From Flammeovirga yaeyamensis (GTDB taxonomy: Bacteria > Bacteroidota > Bacteroidia > Cytophagales > Flammeovirgaceae), in assembly GCF_018736045.1 (NCBI RefSeq), contig NZ_CP076132.1:5034501-5098500 (forward strand): 64,000 nucleotides of DNA. The letters are read 5' to 3'. Under the pieces are notes generated by a model. The model saw only the letters and a list, made by a program, of their open reading frames with translations, was not told the DNA's origin and made no database searches. Position numbers and translations under genes: made by a program. Below, in pieces: positions 43,784 through 52,955 of the stretch (positions are counted from its first letter, which is position 1; every line of letters starts with the position of its first letter).

Positions 43784-44989
43784 ATGCAAGCTAAACCAAT
43801 CTTCATCATCACATTAATATTGGTTCTTCTTCAATCGACGAATCTATTTTCTCAAGTATCCTTTCAAAGTGGATATTATATCAATCTAGAGAATGATACT
43901 GTATCGTGTTATATCAAAAACTTAGATTGGAGAACAACTCCTCAAAAAATACAGGTAAAGAAGAGTTTATCTCAAACCGAACATCAAGTAGTTAAAAAAG
44001 AGGAACTACTTGAATTTGAAATTTATGGTGAACTGAAATATATCAAAGCAACCGTACCTGTGGATAGAACTTCCCAGTACACCGATGGTTTATCAGATTT
44101 TAGAAAGCCCGATTTTAAAACTGAAACCATATTGCTCAAAGAACTATTTAGCAATACTTATTCCTTGTATCTATTATCTGATAAAAACATCAAATATTTC
44201 TATTATAAGGGTAAGTATACTACTATTCAACCGCTTGTCTTTAAAGAGTATTATAATGAAAAGCAGTTAGTATTGAATAAGAACTTACAATATCAACAGG
44301 ATCTCTACAATCTTTTCGAAGACAAAGGCATTAGTAGTAATTATGTGAAAGACCTTTCTTATTCTACTTCATCTTTAAGAAGATGTTTTCAGAAATTTGA
44401 CCCTATTGAGAAAAAAGAAAAGAACGATGTCTCTAAAAAAAGCTTCAGAATAAATATCCGACCAGGGCTTTCAATTGGTAATTATATCGATGAACAGAAA
44501 AATAAATATAACCTACCTCTCGATGGTCCCAACAACTATGGCACTAAATTGAATTTTAAATTTGGTATTGAACTTGAAAAAGCCTTTTCTGCAAATCACT
44601 ATAAATGGAGAATTTATGCAGAACCTTCTTACAGAAGTTATTCTTCGGCTATTGTTGTCAACGATTTAAACATCAGTATAGATTATCAATCATTTCTTAT
44701 TCCTATAGGCCTTCGTTATTATTCTTATTTAAAAAATGATTGGGCGGTGTATTATAACGTTGGTGCTACTTTAGACAACCCAATCAATTCTTATGTAGAT
44801 CATAATGTGTACACGGCTCCTACGACAATCCGTTTCAATATGGCCTATCACTTAGGTATTGGATTGAAACACAATGAAAAATGGGGCATAGAGTTTAGAT
44901 ATACCAAACATGGATCTTTAATTCATGACGCTGAGCAAATAGATCGATTTAAAGCATTTGAGATTAATTTGATTTATACCATCATTTGA
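43784..44989 (+). CDS. exported protein with C-terminal barrel, unknown
   Basis: 401 residues, signal peptide ending 'NLFSQ'. The N-terminal half (about 25-200) begins 'SGYYINLENDTVSCYIKNLDWRTTPQKIQVK', a strand pattern common in Bacteroidota cell-surface proteins. The second half ('FRINIRPGLSIGNYI', 'FKFGIELEKAFS', 'QSFLIPIGLRYYSYL', 'YHLGIGLKHNEKWGIEFRYT') has the alternation of an outer-membrane barrel and ends in 'FEINLIYTII'. No known family could be named. Transcribed alone, divergent from the antiporter. Confidence 0.75.
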   Translation: MQAKPIFIITLILVLLQSTNLFSQVSFQSGYYINLENDTVSCYIKNLDWRTTPQKIQVKKSLSQTEHQVVKKEELLEFEIYGELKYIKATVPVDRTSQYTDGLSDFRKPDFKTETILLKELFSNTYSLYLLSDKNIKYFYYKGKYTTIQPLVFKEYYNEKQLVLNKNLQYQQDLYNLFEDKGISSNYVKDLSYSTSSLRRCFQKFDPIEKKEKNDVSKKSFRINIRPGLSIGNYIDEQKNKYNLPLDGPNNYGTKLNFKFGIELEKAFSANHYKWRIYAEPSYRSYSSAIVVNDLNISIDYQSFLIPIGLRYYSYLKNDWAVYYNVGATLDNPINSYVDHNVYTAPTTIRFNMAYHLGIGLKHNEKWGIEFRYTKHGSLIHDAEQIDRFKAFEINLIYTII

Positions 44990-45010
44990 TTATGAGCGTT
45001 TATTTTCGCA

Positions 45011-45046
45011 AAAAAAGAGTCACCTTTTTATAGGTGACTCTTTTTT
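45011..45046. terminator. bidirectional terminator
   Basis: Perfect 14-bp stem (45011-45024 with 45033-45046) with A/T runs on both sides, between convergent genes. Confidence 0.9.
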
Positions 45047-45059
45047 GAATATTATTAAT

Positions 45060-46874
45060 CTATTTCTTCTCTAGATATCTCTGCATTAAATCTAATGAAG
45101 CCATCTTGAACTGTTCTTCATTACGTATTTTGCTTAACTGTCTAGCTTCATGTTCTAATAGATTCACTTTACTTGGTACAATGATAGGATTTCCATCTTT
45201 ATCAACTGTATAATTAACCGTGTAAGAATTGATTTCATTAAGAAATGTGAAGTTAGAATTCGATGAGCTATGCATTGAAATTTCTGTGATATCGTTGGTT
45301 AAAAAATCAGCAAACTTACCATTATGAATAGTAGAAATACCATCAATAGAAAGTTTTCTAGGTAAGGATAATGATTCGTTTTTTTCAGTGCTCATAGAGA
45401 CTCCAAGGTAGAATTCTGTTTTACCTTCTGAAGGTTTAACAACAGAATATCCGATAATATTTTCTACATTTTCTTTTTCAATATCATGTTGGTAAGGAGA
45501 TAAAACAATATCGCTTTCTGTTATGTCAAAACCAAAAGAGTTATTAGCATATGGTTCTTTAAACGAATCATCTAAATTTTTTATTTCTGATACAAATCCA
45601 CTAAAATTGTTATTTGTTACTTTCTCTTTACTTCCGACATGAGAAATATCTTCTTTATCTATATTTATATATTCATATAAAGTATACTCATGTGGCCCTT
45701 CTTCAGAAAGATATTTTTGATTACTAGAAAAACCCTCAACAAATTTTATTCCCTCATGCTCATAAGCAAATCGATGAAAATTACTTGACAACATCACTTT
45801 AGAAGGCACTTTTAAATCTGATTCTTCTATAAAAATAGTATCACCATCATTCATCATTTCAATTGATATCATTATTCCTTTTTCTTCATTTGTAACATGA
45901 ACAGAATAACTCTTTACACTATTTAAATCTAATTCTGATACCCAAGAATAGTCTGTAGATCTAGTAATTGTGAGATAATCATAATTATCATCTGAAGTTA
46001 ATGTCTCATCTATTTGTGATAGGTGTCTTTCAAATGATTTTGAAACGGCTACAACTACTGTTTTTTCATTGGCCATTACTCTTGATGGACGTACTATAGC
46101 ATCTAATTTTAAACCTTCTCCTTGAGAATAGAATTCTTTTATTCTAATATATCTATAATCTTTAATATGATCCCATAGTGGAGATGAACCTTCAAACCCT
46201 GCAAAAGCTTCTACCACTTTGGTGTCAAACTCTACCAATTTAAAATCTTGTCCTTTAATCGATTTTGGTATTTCTATTATCTCATTAATTCCATTGCCAT
46301 CTTCGTGTAAGAATTCAGTCACTGGGTTTAAATCTTTGTCTAAAACCATATAAGAAAATAATGCCTCTTTTATTTCCGATCTAGAAGTCCATTCCCCTTG
46401 AATTATCTCATTATAATCATTAAATGATGCAGAGTACCCTGCTTCAACAAAAATTAGAGGTAGGTAATTATCAACATCTACCTCAAGTTCTTTAGAAATT
46501 TCATTTTTTTCTAAAGTTTCATCACTCGAAAATTTCACAGTAGCTGATATTGTATAAATACCGTCATCAAGTTGTTTGGAATCAAAGATTACTTGGTGTT
46601 TGTCATCTTCAAAAGAATAGTCCGATTCTAGAACTTTATCATTAAGGGTAAAATAGATATCATCTATATTGATAATATCAGATGAGTAAGTTCCTAAATC
46701 TACCTCAATAGTATCTTTACCTCTTAGATAATCGAGTTCTTGGATGGACATTTCGGGTAAATTGATTTCTACCTCTTCTTCGATTTTTTCTTCAATCTCT
46801 TTTTTCTCAGAACAAGAAAAGAAAAGAGCACACAATAAAATAGTTATTGCTGACAGTCGTCTATTGTATAGCAT
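45060..46874 (-). CDS. large surface lipoprotein, paralogue of the 13-kb lipoprotein
   Basis: 604 residues with a lipobox Cys21 ('LFFSCSEKK') and an acidic Glu-rich linker (about 25-40). It shares several blocks with the 552-residue lipoprotein at 12986-14644: 'IFDSKQLDDGIYTISATVKF', 'LEVDVDNYLPL', and 'TIFIEESDLK'. The two are clear paralogues about 31 kb apart, with diverged C-terminal halves. Predicted mainly beta; no catalytic motif found. It is the gene immediately downstream of thrB on the same strand but is separated from it by a terminator. Confidence 0.75.
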   Translation of the reverse strand: MLYNRRLSAITILLCALFFSCSEKKEIEEKIEEEVEINLPEMSIQELDYLRGKDTIEVDLGTYSSDIINIDDIYFTLNDKVLESDYSFEDDKHQVIFDSKQLDDGIYTISATVKFSSDETLEKNEISKELEVDVDNYLPLIFVEAGYSASFNDYNEIIQGEWTSRSEIKEALFSYMVLDKDLNPVTEFLHEDGNGINEIIEIPKSIKGQDFKLVEFDTKVVEAFAGFEGSSPLWDHIKDYRYIRIKEFYSQGEGLKLDAIVRPSRVMANEKTVVVAVSKSFERHLSQIDETLTSDDNYDYLTITRSTDYSWVSELDLNSVKSYSVHVTNEEKGIMISIEMMNDGDTIFIEESDLKVPSKVMLSSNFHRFAYEHEGIKFVEGFSSNQKYLSEEGPHEYTLYEYINIDKEDISHVGSKEKVTNNNFSGFVSEIKNLDDSFKEPYANNSFGFDITESDIVLSPYQHDIEKENVENIIGYSVVKPSEGKTEFYLGVSMSTEKNESLSLPRKLSIDGISTIHNGKFADFLTNDITEISMHSSSNSNFTFLNEINSYTVNYTVDKDGNPIIVPSKVNLLEHEARQLSKIRNEEQFKMASLDLMQRYLEKK

Positions 46875-46932
46875 TTGATTAAGTAGTTTTTGTAAAAAAT
46901 TGAGAGCAAAGTTTTTAACTCAAAGTTCTTAT

Positions 46933-46973
46933 AAAAATAAAAGAGCAAGATGTAACTTTAACATCTTGCTCTT
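46933..46973 (-). terminator. terminator of thrB
   Basis: Perfect 13-bp stem AAGAGCAAGATGT/ACATCTTGCTCTT with T-rich tail on the minus strand, 39 nt after the thrB stop. Confidence 0.88.
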
Positions 46974-47011
46974 CAATCTGATAATATCAGAGAATAAATG
47001 GGTAAAATAGA

Positions 47012-47944
47012 TTAGTAAATAATCTTCGGCCCTTCTTTATTTACTTTAGAAACAAATTTATCGCTATCGATACCAATAGCTTTGAATGCTTCTACTTTTG
47101 CATTTGCAATTCTTTCTGCCTTTTCCATTCCCTTACATAAAGAGAAAACAGATGGTCCTGAACCTGAGATGGCTGTTCCCATAGAACCCGCATAAACTGC
47201 CGCTCTTTTTACTTCATCGAAGCCTGGAATTAACATTGAGCGAATAGGTTCAACGACTACATCTTGTAGAGATCTACCGATAAGATCGTAGTTTTCTTGC
47301 TCTAAACCAGCAATTAAACCGCCTACGTTACCCCACTGTCTTACTGCATCCGCCAAAGGCACTTCACCTCGAAGAATGTTTCTAGCATCTTTTGTGGATA
47401 CTTCGATGTGAGGATGAACTACTGCACAGCATAATTCTTCCGGCACGTTCAACCTTACTACATCTAAAGGATCGTAACTTCTTACCAAAACGAAACCTCC
47501 ATATAAAGCCGGAGCCACGTTATCGGCGTGTGCAGCACCACAAGCTACTCTTTCTCCTTCCATAGCGAATGGAAGTAATTCTTCCATACTCAAAGGATTA
47601 TCAAATAGTGCGTTTACGGCAAAAGCACCTGCTACTGTACTTGCAGATGATGACCCCAAACCACTACCAAAAGGCATTTTTTTATGAAGAGTTACTTCAA
47701 TACCTGCTTTTTCAGCTCCAATTTTTTCTAAAAACTGATACACTGAAACAGTGGCTGTATTTTCTCTAGGATTTCTAGACAAACGTCCTTCATCTCCTGT
47801 AATATCTTTAATAACAATACCCGGCTTATCGACTAATTTCATTTCGATTTCGTCGCCTGGGCTGTCTACGGCAAAGCCGAGGATATCAAAGCCACAAGCT
47901 ACATTGGCTACTGTAGCTGGGGCAAAAGCTTTTACTTCTTTCAT
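47012..47944 (-). CDS. thrB: homoserine kinase
   Basis: Phosphorylates homoserine in threonine synthesis. From the ATG at 47944 ('MKEVKAFAPATVANVACGFDILGFAV') the protein has 310 residues, the normal length; the frame is open 24 codons further upstream but that extension runs into the 27-nt hairpin and is not family-like. The GHMP-kinase ATP loop is 'PFGSGLGSSSAS', and 'GTAISGSGPSVFSLC' is the third GHMP motif. It lies 150 bp downstream of thrA on the same strand. The usual third gene, thrC, does not follow. Confidence 0.95.
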   Translation of the reverse strand: MKEVKAFAPATVANVACGFDILGFAVDSPGDEIEMKLVDKPGIVIKDITGDEGRLSRNPRENTATVSVYQFLEKIGAEKAGIEVTLHKKMPFGSGLGSSSASTVAGAFAVNALFDNPLSMEELLPFAMEGERVACGAAHADNVAPALYGGFVLVRSYDPLDVVRLNVPEELCCAVVHPHIEVSTKDARNILRGEVPLADAVRQWGNVGGLIAGLEQENYDLIGRSLQDVVVEPIRSMLIPGFDEVKRAAVYAGSMGTAISGSGPSVFSLCKGMEKAERIANAKVEAFKAIGIDSDKFVSKVNKEGPKIIY

Positions 47945-47988
47945 GACGTTATTCGTCCAAAGTGAGTAATAATTATTTTTAAATATAA

Positions 47989-48015
47989 TGAGGACGAAGC
48001 ATCGCCTCGTCCCCA
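47989..48015. repeat. 27-nt hairpin repeat in the thrA-thrB gap
   Basis: Stem TGAGGACGA.../...TCGTCCCCA with ten pairs outside and two inside a mismatch, and the same kind of A-C mismatch near the end as the 29-nt hairpins at 6044 and 40509. It sits 45 bp upstream of the thrB start, so it may affect read-through or mRNA processing within the operon. Confidence 0.55.
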
Positions 48016-48057
48016 CTTTATAAATAAAGAAGTAAGTTATTTGATAATTAGAAATAA

Positions 48058-48099
48058 CAACCTATTACTTATTACCTATTACTTCTTACCTATTTTCTA
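48058..48099 (-). repeat. heptamer array starting exactly on the thrA stop codon
   Basis: Minus strand: six units in register with the thrA stop TAG. Unit types are TAGAAAA, TAGGTAA (twice), GAAGTAA, TAAGTAA and TAGGTTG. Very similar in sequence and position to the array at 1026-1060. Confidence 0.8.
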
Positions 48100-50559
48100 G
48101 TTGATTAAGAAGTTTCCAATGGTAATGATCTCTGCAAATACACCTGCAGCAGTCACTTCCGCACCAGCACCAGGTCCTCTGATCACCAATGGTTCGTTAA
48201 AGTAACGACGTGATTTGAAAACTACCATGTTATCAGAACCTACCAATCCGTAGAATGGGTGAGTGCTATCTACTGCTCTTAGTGCAACAGTTGCCTTACC
48301 TTCTTCATCAAGAGTAGCAACGATTCTAAGTGCTTTACCATCTAACTCTGCTTCTGCTCTCTTCTCTTCGAATAAGCCATTGGCTTTTTCTAATTCTACG
48401 AAGAAATCATCTACTGATGGAGCATCTAAACATGCTTGTGGTAAGATCGGTTCTACAGTTACATCAGAAGGTTCTAGATTGTACCCTGCCTCTCTAGCTA
48501 AGATCAAAATCTTACGGGCAACATCTACTCCACCTAAATCATCACGTGGATCTGGCTCAGTATACCCCATCTCTTTGGCTTGTTTTACCAAGTCAGAGAA
48601 TTTCATACCTGCAGCAAACGTGTTGAACAAGTAAGAAAGTGTACCTGAAAGGATACCTTCAATTTTGATAATCTTGTCACCTGATCTACCTAAATCTTGA
48701 AGAGGACCGATAACAGGAAGACCTGCACCAACGTTGGTCTCATACAAGAATTTTACTCCTCTACGTTTTGCAGCTGCTTGACACTTCAAGTAGTAATCTA
48801 AGCTACTTGAGTTCGCAATTTTGTTTGGAGTAGTGATCGAGATAGAGTTCATCAAGATCTTTTCGTAAAGTTTTACAGCACTTTCGCCTGGAGTACAGTC
48901 TACGAATACTGAGTTTGGCAAGTTCATTTCGATCATTTTCTCCACGAACAATGCTGCATTCGATTCCTCTCCATCAGCTAGGATCGCCTCTTTTTCTAAA
49001 GAGATGTCCAATCCTGTATCACTAAATATCATTTTCTTAGAGTTCGCCGCACCTACTACGTTCAGTCGTAAATTACGCTCTGTTAGTAAGTATTCTGCTT
49101 GATCTCTCATTTGGTTCAATAGTGTACCACCAATCAAACCTAAACCTAACATGAAAACGTTCAACTCTGCCATATCCGACAAGAAGAAGATTTCGTGAAG
49201 GGCGTTTAATGATTTATTCAGGTGTTTTTTCTCAATCACTACAGAGACGTTCAATTCTGATGAACCCTGTGCAATTGCTGCGATGTTTACACCGTTTTTA
49301 CCCAATGCACTAAACAGCTTTGCTGCCACACCTGGGCGTTCTTTCATGTTTTCACCGATAATGGCTAAAATAGAAAGGCTATTTTCTACCTCTACCGGAT
49401 TTACTTTACCAGAAGCCATCTCATTGAAGAATTCCTCTTCGATAATCTTCTTACTAGCTGCTGCATCGTCTGGAGCAACGGCAAAAGTAATAGTATGTTC
49501 TGATGATGCTTGAGTAATCAAGATCATAGATACACCGCCTCTAGCTAATGCACCAAACAATCTCGATGATACACCCGGTACACCGATCAAACCACTACCT
49601 GATAAAGTGATTAAAGAAATATCTTTGATAGAAGAGATTCCTTTCACTGGCCAATCTTCCTGTCCTGATGTACTTGTTACCAATGTACCTGGGAAAGAAG
49701 GATTGAATGTATTTCTAATCCTTAATGGAATATTCTTTTTAATTGCAGGCTGCAATGTTGGAGGATAAATAACTTTCGCTCCAAAGTGAGACATCTCCAT
49801 TGCTTCTTCGTAAGAAAGCTGCTGTAAAGAGAATGCTGTTGGTACTACGCGAGGGTCTGTAGTCATCACCCCATCAACGTCTGTCCAAATTTCGATTTCT
49901 TTCACGTTCAATGCTGCACCGAAAATTGCTGCAGAATAGTCAGATCCACCACGACCCAATGTCGTTGTTTCACCACTTTCTGAAGAAGCAATAAATCCAG
50001 TAACGATTTGCATTTTATCCGTCTCACCAAAATGTTTAGTGATCGCAGAGTTCGTCGTTACAAAGTCAACTTTTGCTCCACCGAATACAGCGTTCGTACG
50101 AACGATCTTACGAGCGTCCAGCTGTTCTGCTTCTACACCAATTTGAGTTAAGTATTCGGCAATAATGAACGATGATAAACGCTCGCCAAAACTTTGAAGA
50201 ATATCTAGAGAACGAAGAGACAATTCTTTCAACAAGAAAATACCTCTCAAAATATCCTCAAGATCATTAAGTAATAACTTCACAAAAGCGATCGTCTTAC
50301 TTTGTCTTCTTACCTCAATCAACTCGCGAATACAGGTCAAATGGGTAGACTCAATGTCTTTTAATAATGACTTATAGGTCTCATCTCCAGAAGCGGCTCT
50401 TTCGCCTACTTCTATTAACTTATTTGTGATGCCACTCATTGCCGATACGACTACGGCAACCCTTTGTCCGTTTTGTTGATAATCGGAAAGGATACTGGCT
50501 ACTTGTTGGATATTTTTCGCACTTCCAACTGACGTTCCTCCAAACTTGAGTACTTTCAT
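48097..50559 (-). CDS. thrA: bifunctional aspartokinase/homoserine dehydrogenase
   Basis: First and third steps of the aspartate pathway to threonine and methionine. 820 residues, the length of E. coli ThrA. The N-terminal kinase begins 'MKVLKFGGTSVGSA' and has 'TLGRGGSDYSAA' and 'EIWTDVDGVMTTDPRVVP'. Two ACT regulatory domains (about 310-450) include 'SGSGLIGVPGVSSRLFGALARGGVSMILITQASSEHTI'. The C-terminal homoserine dehydrogenase (about 460-820) starts with the NAD loop 'GLGLIGGTLL' and has 'GILSGTLSYLFN' and 'EPDPRDDLGGVDVARK', carrying catalytic Asp/Lys residues. Feedback by threonine via ACT is expected. Followed by thrB. Confidence 0.97.
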   Translation of the reverse strand: MKVLKFGGTSVGSAKNIQQVASILSDYQQNGQRVAVVVSAMSGITNKLIEVGERAASGDETYKSLLKDIESTHLTCIRELIEVRRQSKTIAFVKLLLNDLEDILRGIFLLKELSLRSLDILQSFGERLSSFIIAEYLTQIGVEAEQLDARKIVRTNAVFGGAKVDFVTTNSAITKHFGETDKMQIVTGFIASSESGETTTLGRGGSDYSAAIFGAALNVKEIEIWTDVDGVMTTDPRVVPTAFSLQQLSYEEAMEMSHFGAKVIYPPTLQPAIKKNIPLRIRNTFNPSFPGTLVTSTSGQEDWPVKGISSIKDISLITLSGSGLIGVPGVSSRLFGALARGGVSMILITQASSEHTITFAVAPDDAAASKKIIEEEFFNEMASGKVNPVEVENSLSILAIIGENMKERPGVAAKLFSALGKNGVNIAAIAQGSSELNVSVVIEKKHLNKSLNALHEIFFLSDMAELNVFMLGLGLIGGTLLNQMRDQAEYLLTERNLRLNVVGAANSKKMIFSDTGLDISLEKEAILADGEESNAALFVEKMIEMNLPNSVFVDCTPGESAVKLYEKILMNSISITTPNKIANSSSLDYYLKCQAAAKRRGVKFLYETNVGAGLPVIGPLQDLGRSGDKIIKIEGILSGTLSYLFNTFAAGMKFSDLVKQAKEMGYTEPDPRDDLGGVDVARKILILAREAGYNLEPSDVTVEPILPQACLDAPSVDDFFVELEKANGLFEEKRAEAELDGKALRIVATLDEEGKATVALRAVDSTHPFYGLVGSDNMVVFKSRRYFNEPLVIRGPGAGAEVTAAGVFAEIITIGNFLIN

Positions 50560-50839
50560 CCTTGTTCCTGTTCGCTAGTCTTAAAAAAATAAACAATTCG
50601 CAATAATTAGCGATATAAGTTATAAAAGTAGTAATAATATTACTGAATCGCCAAAAATTTATCAAAAATGCAACGACTTCAACTCAAAGTGGGGTAACTA
50701 TTGCCTTTTTTTAAAATTAATTACGATTTATCATGAGAATTAGGCACATCACTACATTATAGTGAATGATATTTCACTATTGCGAAATTCTTTCTATTAT
50801 TGTAATAACAACACACATATAACACCACATAAACACACA

Positions 50840-52204
50840 ATGAAAACAATTCTTATTCTAGGAGCTGGGCGTTCTGCCTCGTCTCTAATTAACTACTTAT
50901 GTGAACACGCTAACGACGCATCTTGGAAGATTCTTTTGGGTGATTATCAATTGGCTTTGGCCAAAGAGAAAATCAAAAAGTATCAAGGGGTCGCTACGGC
51001 CTTTCAATTTGATATAAACAACGAAGAACACAAACAAAAGTACATCCCTCAAGCAGATATCATTGTCTCCATGCTACCGGCGAGATTTCATATAGAAGTC
51101 GCTAAAATTGCTGTAGAACATGGGATTCCTATGACCACGGCTTCTTACATCACCGAGGAAATGCAAGACTTGAACGAACAAGCCAAAGAAAAAGGAATCA
51201 TTTTATTAAATGAAATAGGACTTGATCCGGGCATCGATCATATGTCTGCGATGAAGATGATTGAGGAGGTGAAAGAAAAAGGAAACAAGATCGAAGGTTT
51301 CGAGTCGTTTACTGGCGGTTTAATGGCCCCTGAATCAGATAACAATCCTTGGAATTATAAATTCACTTGGAACCCTCGTAATGTAGTCATTGCCGGACAA
51401 GGTGGTGCCGTTCGCTTTCTTCATAATGGAAAATACAAGTACATCCCGTATCATAAATTATTTAGAAGAACGGAGCGTATCGAAATTGATCATTACGGGA
51501 GTTTTGAGGGATACGCCAACAGAGACTCTCTAAAATATGTCGAGAAGTACGGTTTAGAAGGTGTACCTACAGTCTACAGAGGTACATTAAGAAGACCTGG
51601 ATTCTGCAGAGCATGGAACTGCTTTGTAATGTTAGGAGCCACAGATGATAGTTATGTAATGGAAGATACCGAAGACATGACCTACCGTGAATTCATCAAT
51701 TCTTTCTTACGTTATAACCCTCAAGACTCTGTAGAATTGAAGCTGATGCAGTATCTAAAATTATCTCAAGATGATTTGGAAATGGACAAACTGAGATGGT
51801 TAGACATATTCTCTGATAAAAAAGTAGGTTTAAAATCGGCTACCCCTGCCCAAATTCTCCAAAAAATATTAGAAGAAAAATGGAAATTGGCGAAAGACGA
51901 TAAAGACATGATTGTGATGTATCATAAGTTATTCTATCAATCAGGTGATGAGAATATCATGCGAACATCACATATGGTGGTCAAAGGAAAGGATCAAACT
52001 TTTACAGCAATGTCGGATACAGTAGGGATTCCTCTTGCTATCGCTACTAAATTGATATTGGAAGGGAAGATTACCAAAACAGGAACGTGTATTCCTGTTC
52101 ACAAAAATATCTACGAACCTGTATTGGAAGAATTGAAACAGCACGGGATTGAGTTTGTGGAGAAAGAAGTGAAAATGAGTCCTTCTGAGCTTTCAAGTTT
52201 ATAA
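50840..52204 (+). CDS. saccharopine dehydrogenase-like protein
   Basis: 454 residues from the ATG at 50840 ('MKTILILGAGRSASSLINYLCEH'); an upstream in-frame ATG adds 26 poorly conserved residues and is rejected. Rossmann motif G-A-G-R-S-A-S at the start; 'ADIIVSMLPARFHIEVAKIAVEHG' and 'NEIGLDPGIDHMSAMKMI' are conserved in the LYS9/saccharopine reductase group, as are 'RGTLRRPGFCRAW' and 'KTGTCIPVHKNIYEPVLEEL'. It probably acts in lysine degradation or a related imine reduction. Divergent from thrA; the pairing of lysine-related and aspartate-family genes may be meaningful, but no shared operator was found. Confidence 0.9.
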   Translation: MKTILILGAGRSASSLINYLCEHANDASWKILLGDYQLALAKEKIKKYQGVATAFQFDINNEEHKQKYIPQADIIVSMLPARFHIEVAKIAVEHGIPMTTASYITEEMQDLNEQAKEKGIILLNEIGLDPGIDHMSAMKMIEEVKEKGNKIEGFESFTGGLMAPESDNNPWNYKFTWNPRNVVIAGQGGAVRFLHNGKYKYIPYHKLFRRTERIEIDHYGSFEGYANRDSLKYVEKYGLEGVPTVYRGTLRRPGFCRAWNCFVMLGATDDSYVMEDTEDMTYREFINSFLRYNPQDSVELKLMQYLKLSQDDLEMDKLRWLDIFSDKKVGLKSATPAQILQKILEEKWKLAKDDKDMIVMYHKLFYQSGDENIMRTSHMVVKGKDQTFTAMSDTVGIPLAIATKLILEGKITKTGTCIPVHKNIYEPVLEELKQHGIEFVEKEVKMSPSELSSL

Positions 52205-52250
52205 TCATTTTATCATCTTTGCGGCCAACACAACTTACCATTATTTTTCT

Positions 52251-52892
52251 ATGAAAGAAGCCATCACATATGGCCTGTTGGCCTTTACTTCTTTCTTCAC
52301 TCTGATCAACCCGGTAGGAATTATGCCGGTTTTCATGACGATCACGAATCAGTTGGAGAAAGACGAAAGAAAAAGAACGGCACTTAGAGCCACTTTAATT
52401 GCCTATTGTTTCTTGATTTTCTTTGCGATTTCAGGACAATCGCTTTTTAAATTTTTCGGGATTTCTATCGATTCTCTGAGAGTTGTAGGAGGTATTATCT
52501 TCTTCTTAGTAGGTTTTGATATGCTTCAGGCAAGATTGGGTAGCGTGAAGGTAACCAAAGATGAAATTCATGAATATGCCAATGATGTAGCAATTACTCC
52601 TTTGGCAATTCCTATTATATGTGGTCCCGGTTCTATTGCCAACGCCATTATCTTAATGGATAATGCAGGTGATAGCCCTTATAAAATGGGTGCTTTATTT
52701 ATTGCAATCACTCTTGTATTGGCCATTACTTGTCTAAGCTTATTAGGGGCAAGCCCAATTATGAAAGTACTAGGTGATACCGGCAACAAGTTAATGCTTC
52801 GTTTAATGGGTCTTATCGTTATGGTCATGGCCGTTGAATTCTTATTTGCAGGATTAGGACCGTTGATTCATCGATTTATAATGAATCCATAA
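52251..52892 (+). CDS. MarC family integral membrane protein
   Basis: 213 residues with six membrane segments. 'TSFFTLINPVGIMPVFMTIT' and 'VAITPLAIPIICGPGSIANAIILM' are the family signatures (N-P at the start of each half; inverted repeat structure). E. coli MarC was once linked to multiple antibiotic resistance but that has been withdrawn (known); transport function is unproved. Starts 46 nt after the saccharopine-dehydrogenase-like gene, so likely co-transcribed. Ended by a strong terminator at 52912-52940. Confidence 0.92.
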   Translation: MKEAITYGLLAFTSFFTLINPVGIMPVFMTITNQLEKDERKRTALRATLIAYCFLIFFAISGQSLFKFFGISIDSLRVVGGIIFFLVGFDMLQARLGSVKVTKDEIHEYANDVAITPLAIPIICGPGSIANAIILMDNAGDSPYKMGALFIAITLVLAITCLSLLGASPIMKVLGDTGNKLMLRLMGLIVMVMAVEFLFAGLGPLIHRFIMNP

Positions 52893-52911
52893 GGTGATAA
52901 TTATATAAAAC

Positions 52912-52946
52912 AAAGGGCTTCAAGTTGATTGAAGCCCTTTATTTTT
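52912..52946. terminator. bidirectional terminator
   Basis: Perfect 12-bp stem AAAGGGCTTCAA/TTGAAGCCCTTT with T on both strands. Confidence 0.88.
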
Positions 52947-52955
52947 TATCAGTTT

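Noticed and set aside
47945-48016. Extended N-terminus of thrB
   Set aside because: It would run through the 27-nt hairpin, and the family's first strand begins at the ATG at 47944.
48263-48634. 123-codon frame opposite thrA
   Set aside because: Shadow of the highly biased thrA codons; Ser/Ala-rich with no motif.
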